In this document: piece by piece, positions 55,301-63,883 of the stretch
Layout of the letters: every line of letters begins with the position of its first letter
Numbering within the stretch: position 1 is the stretch's first letter
Assembly (NCBI GenBank): GCA_017449765.1
Contig: JAFTFE010000091.1
Location: 1 to 64,000 of the forward strand
Direction of reading: 5' to 3'
Length of the DNA stretch: 64,000 nt
From: Lachnospiraceae bacterium
GTDB lineage: Bacteria > Bacillota > Clostridia > Lachnospirales > Lachnospiraceae
The notes under the pieces: generated by a model
Database searches by the model: none
Told to the model about the DNA's origin: nothing
The model's input: only the letters and a program-made list of their open reading frames with translations
Program-made: the position numbers and the translations under genes

Positions 55301-55421
55301 TTACAGTTGATTCCATCGTATTTTCCTGTGTTACTTCCTTTGCAGACGAAGTTATGGTACTCGCAGAAAATAACATACAAGCACAAATAACACCTGCAAT
55401 AGCCTTTTTAATTGATTTCAT
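52314..55421 (-). CDS. Bifunctional autolysin: amidase and glucosaminidase with wall-type repeats
   Basis: A 1035-residue exported protein. Signal peptide (1-27), an N-terminal domain of unknown type (about 50-215), an Amidase_3 domain (about 226-415) with VLDPGHGAEDAG (zinc His), YYERDINLKIA (Glu), ISIHNNSA (His) and IIVEHAYISN (Glu). Four repeats of about 100 residues follow (430-850). The C-terminal domain (about 880-1035) is glucosaminidase-like, with AFCQAMKETGFLRYGG (catalytic Glu) and NFAGLGATDDG. It would cut both glycan and stem in the wall. The repeats match those of the C1 protease in order. Confidence 0.9.
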   Translation of the reverse strand: MKSIKKAIAGVICACMLFSASTITSSAKEVTQENTMESTVNDVTVAADSQSVNYVVIENDYVSTPATQYVVASIGNEGIGITAASLTYKNETTGKTYVRNSDKVQDFLVLFNLSFNDSSLAGQYKLVKIDYTTSDRTYSVDFNSIGLDTVFGVNTDVNAAPTGWLVDDETYSEDVGGVIVNDLGASEGVTSSDIAAAVEETGFTREDVVKSNTSSDGLVTASPDTFIVVLDPGHGAEDAGATRTYNNVTYYERDINLKIAQACKKELEKHGVIVYMTRTDNNTKPGLSERAQIAADYGADLFISIHNNSASNGSASGSEVWVPNSSSYNYYAHTTGESLGNEIIDNLASLGLTKRGVYTRNATDGDTYPTGDTSDYYTVINESRRRGIPGIIVEHAYISNQSDAENFLSSDDKLNAIGAADATGILAYLSAAPEKNPAVFAGVDYSAVYDFEYFYNENPDIQSKYGSNKTLMLKYFVETGMSEGLQASEEFNVTYYKNRYADLREQFGDDLKKYYMHYINKGKSEGRDAKTPYGTSGRKSDGGEKDDPKKEDKGLTVLNGVDYSAVYNYYYYIDKYPDLKAAFKDDQTATLTHFVNNGMKEGRQASEDFNVKYYRNRYPDLRSVFGKNYTLYYMHYMNNGINESRDAKTPCELQGGITVLNGVDYSAVYDFNYYIKQNPDVFNAFGYDEEKVLQHFVNNGMNEGRTAKAEFVLRYYKGAYPDLRSAFGNNNKAYYMHYINNGKKESRTANEDKGVVNPTTEYKGVDYSLVYDYNYYVDKNPDVKAVYGGDDEAVLKHFVVNGMREGRQAKDTFNVSYYKTNYGDLASVYGNNLINYYMHYVNRGYKENRVADRLLTQSTGYTPIMGDTNTNLNQMVAYYNANATYPEFYANSDAPTIEAFCQIYIEECKAEGVRADIAFCQAMKETGFLRYGGQVSIEQYNFAGLGATDDGAAGASFDSVRTGIRAQVQHLKAYASNEALKNACVDPRFSLVTRGAAIYVEWLGVNENPNGKGWATAEKYGYSLLNDYVAKLKKY

Positions 55422-55515
55422 AAGTAAATCTTCCTTTCGACATTATCTTCCAAGATAATACCATTTATTTAACAATTTTGCAATATTTCTTAATTAATTG
55501 GTAACGATTTCCATT

Positions 55516-56616
55516 TCATTTGTTTTTTTTGCCAAATCTGTTAATTTTACCGGTTATTTTCTTGGAAAAACTAATCATTGGTTTTTCTATATAGCGATTG
55601 ACTACACCTGATATACATATAGCTACGAAGAAAATTAATATAAAGCTTCTTATCGGATGCTCATTCTTCAGATTAAATAAAAACACCCAATGGAACAAAT
55701 ATATGTCGAAGCTTATGCCTCCGATATATGTAAACAACTTATTTCCTAAAAATTTGTCAGCCAGACAATTCTTTCCCGTCGCTATAAAAAAGAGCGCAAC
55801 ACATGTCACAACAAGACATAATTCAGGTTTTGCCCAGCCAATATAGAAATCTTTGTATTTTTCGTCAAATTTAACCAATATCTGTTCTGATGAAAAAATG
55901 CAGAATAAACCCCACAGCAGTATTGCAGTATCTGCAAGAAGCCTGTACCACAGATGCTCATCAAGATTTAACTTGGCATCAGTATAAGCACGATACAGAT
56001 AGCCCGTTCCCATTCCAAGCATAAAAAATCCTAATCTGAAAAAAGTCGGAGCACCGTTACCGTATAACCAAAAAGATGTGCCTGGAATATATTTTATGGC
56101 AAGATATGCACCTGCAAAAAGAACTGCCGAACATATAATGTCCATGATTGACTCTTTGCATTTAAGCTTTCTGAATACTAATTTTATAATACAAAGCACA
56201 ATAAATAATAGCGGAGCGACAACATAAAATGCTGCTTCCTGTTGCAAAAACCACAGATGTCCTTTTGACTTTAAGAAAAACATATTCTGAAAGAAACTCC
56301 AATCGGATGTCTTGTCTTCAAACAAAAAGAACATTCCCGGAAAAAAAACCGTTGCGAAAAGCAGATATGACCAGAAAACCGGAATTATCCTGAAAAATCT
56401 TTCTATATAATATGTAATTATTCCCTTTATTGAAAAGAATCTTTTTTCTCCATTTTCTCTAAACGGCGAAATTGCAAAAAAACCGCTTGTTGCAAAAAAT
56501 ATATTATTAGCCAGTCCTCCCTGCGCCAGGAATCCCGAATGACTGGCAACCACCAATGCAATAGCTGCAAAACGCAATCCGTCAAATGCATTTACCCTCT
56601 TATTTACTTCCATCAT
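55516..56616 (-). CDS. Acyltransferase family 3 (OafA/YrhL-like)
   Basis: A 366-residue membrane O-acyltransferase. NAFDGLRFAAIALVVASHSG at the start has the catalytic-site His. RFFRIIPVFWSYLL is the conserved arginine motif, and about ten helices follow. It would add acetyl or similar groups to a surface sugar. It ends the run from glf, all on the minus strand. Confidence 0.9.
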   Translation of the reverse strand: MMEVNKRVNAFDGLRFAAIALVVASHSGFLAQGGLANNIFFATSGFFAISPFRENGEKRFFSIKGIITYYIERFFRIIPVFWSYLLFATVFFPGMFFLFEDKTSDWSFFQNMFFLKSKGHLWFLQQEAAFYVVAPLLFIVLCIIKLVFRKLKCKESIMDIICSAVLFAGAYLAIKYIPGTSFWLYGNGAPTFFRLGFFMLGMGTGYLYRAYTDAKLNLDEHLWYRLLADTAILLWGLFCIFSSEQILVKFDEKYKDFYIGWAKPELCLVVTCVALFFIATGKNCLADKFLGNKLFTYIGGISFDIYLFHWVFLFNLKNEHPIRSFILIFFVAICISGVVNRYIEKPMISFSKKITGKINRFGKKNK

Positions 56617-56664
56617 TTTTCCCTCATATAATATTTATCCGATAACACATTCTAATCTTTTTAA

Positions 56665-58293
56665 TTACTTCTCCCAGAATTGCTGATTGGCAATAAAATA
56701 ATTATTCAACATATTAAAAAATTCTGCATTTTCAGCTTCGGATAATGCTGCAATCTGGGAATTTTTTGTAGACATAACACCGCCTTCAGCTTCGAAATAT
56801 GAATCAAAATAATTATCGTCATTACCAAACAATGATGTTCCCAAAAAATAATTTGACTCATTCACATCAAGATAATCCAATAATGTAGGCGCCAAATCAA
56901 GCGAATTCCTTCCATTTACATCAATGACCGATGATTTAATACCTTTATAGTAAAAACACAAAGGCATTCTGTCTATCATGGTATGTACTCTTGTCGCCTC
57001 AGGAAAACTATTATTAAAATCCAAATCACCATATGTGCAATGATCACCTGTAAAAACAAGAAGTGTGTCATCAAATTTATCTGAGCTGTTAAATCTGTCT
57101 ATAAACTGTCCGAACCATACATCAAGATTATAGAATTTATTAAGCATTGCATCACTGCCATCTCCATACTTTTCATTAAAAGAATCAAGTGAAGCATGTG
57201 TTCCGAATGTATACATAGCTACAAAAATCGGCTTATCATCCACATTTCTTTCTTCAATCAATTTATAAAGTGCATCATATGCATCTTTATCAGATACACT
57301 ATCGACAGCACCTTTTTTTTCAGCACCTAAATCCGTCACTTCGTCAAATCCCAATTCCTCAAGATAACTTGTGAATTCTTTGTTATTAGGTTCGGTGTTA
57401 AAGAATACTGTATAGTATCCCTCATCTTTAAGTATATGTTGGATTGATATTAATGAATTTGAATCATAATTATCATTTTGATATCCGGAATACAACTGTC
57501 CTATGATACCTCGATATGTAGCGAAAGTATGATTATAATAATTTGAGAAGAATAACGCATCCTCCTGAAAAGCTCTTACATTAGGCATAATATCACGTTC
57601 ATCCTGTATAATATTTTCGGAAAGTCCTTCGGTAAATATCAGAATTATGTTTGGAGAATCCGTGAGCCCATCCGGTTTATCTATGCAATCTGAGATATCT
57701 TCACTGTAAAAAAGCTCGGTTTTATCCTCAGTTACTTTTGAATTAGCCCTCTCCTGCTGAATCTTATTAATCTTCTGCTTAGTCAAATCTATATAAGCAT
57801 ACATTGGAGAATATAGGTTCCCAAAAGAAAAAGTAAACCATAGTTCGACAAGGAGCATTGCCGAGATTATTCTGTAATTTGTTAACTTGTCAAATTCTAT
57901 TTCTTTTATCGGAAGAACCGATAAAACAATTACGAATGCGATTCCAAAAATATATTCAAATGCTTTTCCGGACAAATCCTCTACAGAGCCAAGATTTGAA
58001 AGCATAATCATAGATATATATGAACTTGCAAAATACAAAACCAGCATTTGAGCATTATACATAAGCATTAAAACGGAATTAACGATAATACCTGCTTTTT
58101 TGTTCAGCTTTAATAATAAATTGGAGATAAAAGCGATTAAAATAATTTCAATAATTCCGATTAAAATATATCTTTTTGATTTTACATTTGAAAAAGCCAC
58201 AAATGTAATACAGATTGAAAATATATATTTCACAAGCATCAAAATATATAATATTTTATCCTTTTTTTTCATATTAATTATCTTTTCTTTCAT
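56665..58293 (-). CDS. Sulfatase/LTA-synthase-like membrane enzyme
   Basis: A 542-residue protein with four or five N-terminal helices (to about residue 160) and a sulfatase-fold domain outside the cell. It has NIILIFTEGLS, the active-site Thr in FATYRGIIGQ, IFVAMYTFGTHA and FTGDHCTYGD (metal His). This family includes the LTA synthase and phosphoglycerol transferases. It could decorate a wall polymer or capsule. The start is set at MKEKII (GGAAGA ahead). The 40 nt gap to the acyltransferase suggests one unit. Confidence 0.85.
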   Translation of the reverse strand: MKEKIINMKKKDKILYILMLVKYIFSICITFVAFSNVKSKRYILIGIIEIILIAFISNLLLKLNKKAGIIVNSVLMLMYNAQMLVLYFASSYISMIMLSNLGSVEDLSGKAFEYIFGIAFVIVLSVLPIKEIEFDKLTNYRIISAMLLVELWFTFSFGNLYSPMYAYIDLTKQKINKIQQERANSKVTEDKTELFYSEDISDCIDKPDGLTDSPNIILIFTEGLSENIIQDERDIMPNVRAFQEDALFFSNYYNHTFATYRGIIGQLYSGYQNDNYDSNSLISIQHILKDEGYYTVFFNTEPNNKEFTSYLEELGFDEVTDLGAEKKGAVDSVSDKDAYDALYKLIEERNVDDKPIFVAMYTFGTHASLDSFNEKYGDGSDAMLNKFYNLDVWFGQFIDRFNSSDKFDDTLLVFTGDHCTYGDLDFNNSFPEATRVHTMIDRMPLCFYYKGIKSSVIDVNGRNSLDLAPTLLDYLDVNESNYFLGTSLFGNDDNYFDSYFEAEGGVMSTKNSQIAALSEAENAEFFNMLNNYFIANQQFWEK

Positions 58294-58332
58294 ATGTCCG
58301 TCTTCCATTCAATATATCTTAGGTATAATTCA

Positions 58333-59691
58333 TTAAATAACGATATTTCCGATAATTTCCTTATCATATTGTTTTATAAAATCAATTGTTTTAAGTAAAG
58401 CATTTAATGAAGTCTTCTCTCGTTGAGAAACCAAAACAACTTTGTCTGTTTTTGCTAAAAGCTTAATATTGTCTATATCATCACTGATGTCTGTAGTCGT
58501 ATTAATTTCTGACTTATTAAAATCACTTGCAATTTTTTCAGAAATATCTTTCATTCGCTCCTCATTAACACTACCTATTAGTAATACACTCTCTTTATCT
58601 CCGACAGCATCCTCCAAGGAAAATATAATCTTCTCAATTACCTTTTCATCGCTTTCTTCTGAATAATCATCAGACATTTTATCTATCTTTCTATCTATAA
58701 AACCGGATTTTTTATCTTTATTTCCAATTCCAAATACACCTATGTTTTTAATACCGGTTATCCTTTTAAATTCACCGGCAGAGTATATAATCCCTTTCCT
58801 TGTGAATTCATAATAACATACAACAAATGCAATAATAACCGTCATAATGAAGACGATTATTGCAAAGATAACAGTTTTTATCAATACATCTTTTCGTCTT
58901 ACATAATCAGGAGATGTAGGTTCTTTTAGAGAATCAAGCTCATTTTGTGCACTTTCTATCTTGTCATTATAGCTATTGAATTTCTTATTTACAGCTTCCC
59001 TTGCCGAATCCAATTCTTCCAGTGAATCAGCATAGCTTGACTGATTATATATTTCAGCTTTAAACTTTGCTAATGACTGCAGATCTTTATTCACAATTTC
59101 AGCCTCACTCATAATCGCATCAATTATAGCATTTGAACCTTCGATGCTCGGATACAGTATTCTAAGTTCTATTATATCAGCAGTATAATCAATATTCATT
59201 TGAACCAGTTCTCTGACATATTTCCTCTCTAATCCGACCTGCTGACCAATTTTATCCCAATCAGCTTCCACATCAATTCCATCCATATATAGTTTTAATA
59301 TTGAGTCCATCTTCTCAGGACTAATTTCATCACTTTCAGCACTAATATAAATATCAGCTTTTGTAACAAGCACATTACCTGCATTCAAAGTATAATACAC
59401 AGAATTCATAATATAATCCTGCACTTCATCTCTACGCATAATCTCGTAATCCAGTTCCGTCTGATATGCGTTTCTAAGAGCCTCATATTCGGCAAAAGTT
59501 TCATCTAAAGAATTTACTTCCTGATTATAATTATCCACATCAGACTTCCAGCCTGACAGCTTTACCATAGCATAAACACCACCGATTATCACTGCACATA
59601 TCAGAGCCAAAATCAAAACGCCCTTCCATCTGTGAAGCGTATATAACATATAATCCTTAAATTTAATTGTTACTTCATTTGAGTCATTCAT
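58333..59691 (-). CDS. Wzz-like chain-length protein with kinase-like C-terminal part
   Basis: A 452-residue protein. A membrane helix (GVLILALICAVIIGGVYAMV, about 29-48), a long outer region with two coiled coils (about 60-95 and 215-265), a second helix (VIFAIIVFIMTVIIAFVVCYY, about 285-305), then a cytosolic part (about 310-452). That part has the fold of a BY-kinase or ParA (SVLLIGSVNEE, KVVLVSQREKTSLNALL) but no Walker A motif. It should set or sense polysaccharide chain length. The start is the ATG with CAGGAGG ahead. A cognate kinase is not in the window. Confidence 0.8.
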   Translation of the reverse strand: MNDSNEVTIKFKDYMLYTLHRWKGVLILALICAVIIGGVYAMVKLSGWKSDVDNYNQEVNSLDETFAEYEALRNAYQTELDYEIMRRDEVQDYIMNSVYYTLNAGNVLVTKADIYISAESDEISPEKMDSILKLYMDGIDVEADWDKIGQQVGLERKYVRELVQMNIDYTADIIELRILYPSIEGSNAIIDAIMSEAEIVNKDLQSLAKFKAEIYNQSSYADSLEELDSAREAVNKKFNSYNDKIESAQNELDSLKEPTSPDYVRRKDVLIKTVIFAIIVFIMTVIIAFVVCYYEFTRKGIIYSAGEFKRITGIKNIGVFGIGNKDKKSGFIDRKIDKMSDDYSEESDEKVIEKIIFSLEDAVGDKESVLLIGSVNEERMKDISEKIASDFNKSEINTTTDISDDIDNIKLLAKTDKVVLVSQREKTSLNALLKTIDFIKQYDKEIIGNIVI

Positions 59692-59711
59692 AATAAGCCT
59701 CCTGCTTTTCA

Positions 59712-60827
59712 CTATTGTAATTCTTTTTCACACATATCAAGTGCCGATGCTATAACAGCATCCATATCATAATATTTATATTCCCCTAATCTTCCGCCAA
59801 ATATGACATTTTCTTCATCTTTCGCTAATTCTTTATACTTCTCATAAAGGGCTCCGTTCTTCTCATCATTCACAGGATAATATGGTTCATCTCCCGGTTT
59901 CCACTCAGAGCTATACTCTCGGCTGATAACAGTCTTTGGAATATCCTTTCCATCCTTATCTTTCCCAAACTCAAACCATTTGTGCTCTATAATACGAGTC
60001 CACGGAATCTCTGCATCCGTATAATTAACGGCTGCATTCCCCTGAAAATTCGGTATGTCCAGAATTTCGTTTTCAAATCTTACGGAACGATACTCCAAAG
60101 TACCGAGTTTATAATCAAAATATGCATCAATTGCACCTGTATATACAACCTTATCTGCTATTGCATCAAGCTCATCCTTATTCTCAAGATAATCTGTGTT
60201 AAGCCTTACCTCTATGCCATCAAGCATATTTTCAACCAGCTTTGTATATCCACCAATAGGTATTCCCTGATACAGTGCATTAAAATAGTTATTATCAAAA
60301 GTAAATCTGACCGGAAGTCTTTTTATAATAAACGCAGGCAATTCATTACAAGGTCTTCCCCACTGCTTTTCAGTATATCCCTTAACAAGCTTTTCATATA
60401 TATCCGTACCTATAAGACTTATCGCCTGTTCTTCAAGATTCTTCGGGTTGGTTATACCGGCTTCCCGCTTCTGCTCCTCTATCTTGGCTGCCGCTTCTTC
60501 CGGTGTAACAACTCCCCACATTTTATTGAATGTATACATATTGAAAGGAAGTGAATAAAGCTCTCCTTTATAATTCGCTACAGGCGAATTTGTAAATCTG
60601 TTGAATTCGATAAAACTTGTGACATAATCCCATACTTTTTTTATGTTTGTATGAAAAATATGTGCTCCATACTTGTGAACATTAATTCCTTCTATCTCTT
60701 CAGTATAAACATTTCCTGCAATGTTCGGTCTTTTATCAATAACCAAGACCTTCTTGCCGCTATCTGATGCCTGTCTTGCAAAAACCGAGCCGTAAAGCCC
60801 CGCACCTACTACTAAATAATCGTACAT
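59712..60827 (-). CDS. glf: UDP-galactopyranose mutase
   Basis: FAD enzyme that converts UDP-galactopyranose to the furanose form for surface glycans. The 371-residue protein starts YLVVGAGLYGSVFARQASDSGKKVLVID (dinucleotide motif). It carries KYGAHIFHTNIKKVW, TEKQWGRPCNELPA, FTFDNNYFNALYQGIPIGGYTKL and IEHKWFEF. First of the run glf, Wzz-like, sulfatase-like, acyltransferase. Confidence 0.96.
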   Translation of the reverse strand: MYDYLVVGAGLYGSVFARQASDSGKKVLVIDKRPNIAGNVYTEEIEGINVHKYGAHIFHTNIKKVWDYVTSFIEFNRFTNSPVANYKGELYSLPFNMYTFNKMWGVVTPEEAAAKIEEQKREAGITNPKNLEEQAISLIGTDIYEKLVKGYTEKQWGRPCNELPAFIIKRLPVRFTFDNNYFNALYQGIPIGGYTKLVENMLDGIEVRLNTDYLENKDELDAIADKVVYTGAIDAYFDYKLGTLEYRSVRFENEILDIPNFQGNAAVNYTDAEIPWTRIIEHKWFEFGKDKDGKDIPKTVISREYSSEWKPGDEPYYPVNDEKNGALYEKYKELAKDEENVIFGGRLGEYKYYDMDAVIASALDMCEKELQ

Positions 60828-60997
60828 ATAAAACTCCTTTATTAAATCATAATTATAAGAATTATAACATAAAGCTGTATGACAGGCAAACTTTATTATA
60901 TAATCAAAAACCTGTTTTTAAGACTTTAAATATAATTACTTTTATGTTAATATAATTAATATAAATAATTGGAAAATAAAGAAATATACTATTTCTT

Positions 60998-62278
60998 ATG
61001 GAAGATAGAATGATACTTAAAAAATTTTTAAATAATTCAAATAATATTGATAGAGACAGTTATGTATGGAATATGGCAGGCAGTATGCTTAACGCTTTTC
61101 AGTCAGTCATTTTTCTTATGATTATTACACGTGCGGTCAACCTGTATGAGGCAGGTTTATTTACAATTGCTTATGCTAATGCCAATCTCTTTTTAAATAT
61201 CGGTAAATATGGTATGAGAACTTTTCAAATATCAGATGTTAATGACCAGTTTTCCTTCAAAGAATACAGAGTTTCAAGATATACAACCACGTTTCTGATG
61301 ATACTTGTTTCAGTTATATACGTTATAATAGCCGGAAATATGAATGATTATACCAAAGAAAAAAGTATGATAATCATATGGATGTGCTTATTTAAAGTAG
61401 TAGACTCCATAGAAGACGTATACCTTGGATTGTACCAGCAAAAAAACAGACTTGATATATCAGGAAAGTGTATGACACTTAGAATGATAAGTACAATAAT
61501 AGTATTTGCCATATGTCTTGTTATATTTAGGGCATTACTTCCGGCACTGATAGCAGCTACCATATTTACATCTTCAGTATGCATACTCAATATTTACTTG
61601 ACATATAAATCTTTTAGCCGGGACCATGAACTTAAGACTAACTTTTCAAAAGCATCACTTTGGAAGCTTTTGAGATTATGTTTTCCTTTATTTCTTGGCT
61701 TATTCCTTGGATTTTATATCGGAAACGCTCCTAAATACGCCATTGACAGTAACCTAAACGACGAACTGCAGGCAATCTACGGATTTATAGCCATGCCTGT
61801 ATTTGTTATAGGTTTGCTTAACAATTTCATATTTAATCCTATAATCGCAAGAATGTCTCTTATGTGGCATGAGAAAAATATAGATTCATTCAAAAAACTT
61901 TTTAAAAGACAAATGCTTATTATAGTTGGAATTATCGCTGTATGTGAAGCCGGTGCTTTTGTATTGGGAATTCCAGTATTGTCAATTCTATACAACACAA
62001 ACCTCAAGGGATACAAAGCAGAACTTCTTATACTTCTGCTTGGCGGCGGGTTCCTTGCTTTTTCCGGTCTTTTCGTTACAATACTTACAATTATGAGAAA
62101 GCAAAACAGCATCGCTATTATTTATATTATTGTATCAGTAATGGCACTTTTCATGTCTCCTATACTCGTAAAAAAATACGCAATAATGGGAGCGGCAACC
62201 CTGTATCTGGTATTAATGATACTTTTATGTTTGATGTTCGCCTTACCAATATGGATCGAACTAAGAAAGTCAAAATAA
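60998..62278 (+). CDS. Polysaccharide flippase (Wzx/MATE-type)
   Basis: A 426-residue membrane protein with about 12 helices in the oligosaccharide flippase pattern, starting SYVWNMAGSMLNAFQSVIFLMIITRAVN and ending with GAATLYLVLMILLCLMFALP. It would flip lipid-linked sugar units outward. It diverges from glf. The start is uncertain: ATG at 60998 has no clear site, while ATG at 61010 has GGAAG ahead. It stands alone on the plus strand. Confidence 0.88.
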   Translation: MEDRMILKKFLNNSNNIDRDSYVWNMAGSMLNAFQSVIFLMIITRAVNLYEAGLFTIAYANANLFLNIGKYGMRTFQISDVNDQFSFKEYRVSRYTTTFLMILVSVIYVIIAGNMNDYTKEKSMIIIWMCLFKVVDSIEDVYLGLYQQKNRLDISGKCMTLRMISTIIVFAICLVIFRALLPALIAATIFTSSVCILNIYLTYKSFSRDHELKTNFSKASLWKLLRLCFPLFLGLFLGFYIGNAPKYAIDSNLNDELQAIYGFIAMPVFVIGLLNNFIFNPIIARMSLMWHEKNIDSFKKLFKRQMLIIVGIIAVCEAGAFVLGIPVLSILYNTNLKGYKAELLILLLGGGFLAFSGLFVTILTIMRKQNSIAIIYIIVSVMALFMSPILVKKYAIMGAATLYLVLMILLCLMFALPIWIELRKSK

Positions 62279-62390
62279 AATCTATAGTTTAAAACTCCTT
62301 TATAAAATTCAAATATTTAGAGTCTTGTGTATTTGGTATATTTCTAATGTAAGTAATATATCTAAATTTTTGTATAAAGGAGATATGCAT

Positions 62391-62729
62391 ATGAAAAATA
62401 TTCAAGAAGATATTAAATTTTATCTGAAATAAAAAATTGCAATCATTTTTTTGCCAATCAAAACGGCAAAGCCCTATCCGACCAGGCAGTAAGACGTATG
62501 ATAAATAAATACACCAACCTCGCCTCCATCGAACAACAATATTACCCCTCATATGTTTCGCCACACCTTCGCAACCAGCCTCCTTGAAGCAGATGTCGAT
62601 ATCCGCTACATCCAGGAAATGCTCGGTCACAGTTCTATAAACATAACTGAAATATATACCCATGTAGCTGTCAACAAGCAGAGGGATATATTGGCTACAA
62701 AGCATCCGAGAAAGGGGTTTATGGTGTAG
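62391..62729 (+). pseudogene. Remnant of a tyrosine recombinase
   Basis: A decayed integrase. A start with AAAGGAG ahead gives 13 codons (KNIQEDIKFYLK) that look like the beginning of a XerC-type protein, then a stop. After about 20 bases the C-terminal part resumes with [24 protein letters not shown] +1 shift near 62535 leads to [34 protein letters not shown] and a stop at 62729. The active-site residues (His and Arg of HMFRH, His of GHSS, Tyr of IYTHV) remain in the fragment, but most of the protein is missing. Confidence 0.8.
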
Positions 62730-62957
62730 GGGGAATAGCCACAAGATTTTCCTAACAGCTACCCTTCCCGCTAAGGATTCACTCATTCCTTTCATAAGCT
62801 CAAATTTTTGCGAATCTGATAAAATAAACTGTCCTCTGTATCACCTAAAAATTAGATGCATTAAAAAATATCTTACTCTGTTTTTTCTACACCGATATCC
62901 GTATTATCAAGATATTTTCTCCACTCCTGTTTAAAATATATAAATCCATCAATAAAG

Positions 62958-63383
62958 TCAGTTGTTTTTTTTCTTAACAATTTGTGATGGAACTATGAAA
63001 GGCGTCTGTCCATAAGACGATGTTATTTCTGCAACAAGCAAAGTGATTCTTGCAATCAAATTATGAATTACAAACTCACCATTTTCTCTAAATTCTTCAC
63101 TTAGATTAATTTCATTCCAATTATGTTCATGTTTTTTTTCATCATTAAACTTTAAAACAGCTCCAAAAGAAATAGACAATTCAAAAACTTCTTCCGGATC
63201 AAACCTTAGTTTTCTTTCCAACATAATACGAACATAATCGTTATTATTTTCAACTTTTATTCTATCTGTACAATTTAACAGATATTCCTCAATATCCGGA
63301 CTTTTGTCAAGTCTGTTATACGTAATTCTTTCAAGGTAGAATTCCTGTTCCGGCAAAAAATAATCAACTAAATTATTTATCAC
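62958..63383 (-). CDS. SecB-like chaperone, apparently frameshifted at its end
   Basis: A 141-residue protein with SecB-type strands and a final helix region: FELSISFGAVLKFND, then NLIARITLLVAEITSSYGQTPFIVPSQI, which fits the GTFPxxNxxP end of SecB-like proteins. The start is a GTG with GAGGAGA ahead, 5 nt past the hicB stop. At its end a run of eight A (62972-62965 on the minus strand) precedes a stop. One base fewer would add about 32 residues (TTDFIDGFIYFKQEWRKYLDN...) ending at 62873. The gene may therefore be truncated by slippage. It likely belongs with hicA-hicB as a chaperone for the antitoxin. Confidence 0.6.
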   Translation of the reverse strand: MINNLVDYFLPEQEFYLERITYNRLDKSPDIEEYLLNCTDRIKVENNNDYVRIMLERKLRFDPEEVFELSISFGAVLKFNDEKKHEHNWNEINLSEEFRENGEFVIHNLIARITLLVAEITSSYGQTPFIVPSQIVKKKNN

Positions 63384-63388
63384 AAATA

Positions 63389-63883
63389 TTACATCTCCTC
63401 TCTAAAATCAAACTTTATTTTATTAAATGGAATAACATTCTCACCATATTGTTTATTATTCTCTACATAACTATAAGTTGATTCTGTTTTAAGCGAATCG
63501 CTTAAAATTATACCTGCATTTCTAAGGTCTTTTCCAGAAATATAATCATCAGAAACATAATCTTTAATTGCCTTTTCTACAGATGCGTTTAGAGAATCTC
63601 CATTTTTCAATGAAATAATTGCCAATTTTTTATGCAATTCCGGACTTATCCGAACATTAAATGTACCCTTATATTCTTTTTCAGGTTCTTTTCCAACTTC
63701 TTTACAAAAATCAAGATAATCATCCACAGCTGCGTGAAATTCCTTCTCAACAGATTTCATATCCGAACACTCGAAATCAACTAAATCATTAATTCCTTCT
63801 ATTTTTCCTCTTAATACACTGTCATCTGCGTCATATTGAATTTTTGTATGATAACCTTTATATTCTAAAAAATTATTCATCAT
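63389..63883 (-). CDS. hicB: HicB-like antitoxin with long C-terminal tail
   Basis: A 164-residue antitoxin. The N-terminal partner-binding domain (EYKGYHTKIQYDADDSVLRGKIEGINDLVDFE) leads to a ribbon-helix-helix DNA-binding segment (FNVRISPELHKKLAII to IKDYV, about residues 74-110). Common HicB proteins of this kind end near there; this one runs on for 54 residues (about 111-164) with mixed polar and hydrophobic content. The start overlaps the hicA stop (ATGATG). The tail could be a chaperone-binding (addiction) sequence given the SecB-like gene next door. Confidence 0.85.
   Translation of the reverse strand: MMNNFLEYKGYHTKIQYDADDSVLRGKIEGINDLVDFECSDMKSVEKEFHAAVDDYLDFCKEVGKEPEKEYKGTFNVRISPELHKKLAIISLKNGDSLNASVEKAIKDYVSDDYISGKDLRNAGIILSDSLKTESTYSYVENNKQYGENVIPFNKIKFDFREEM

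Noticed and set aside
62289..62795. Open frame of 168 codons on the minus strand
   Set aside because: It lies antisense to the recombinase remnant, whose HMFRHTF and LGHSS motifs are clear on the plus strand. The antisense protein has no family features.
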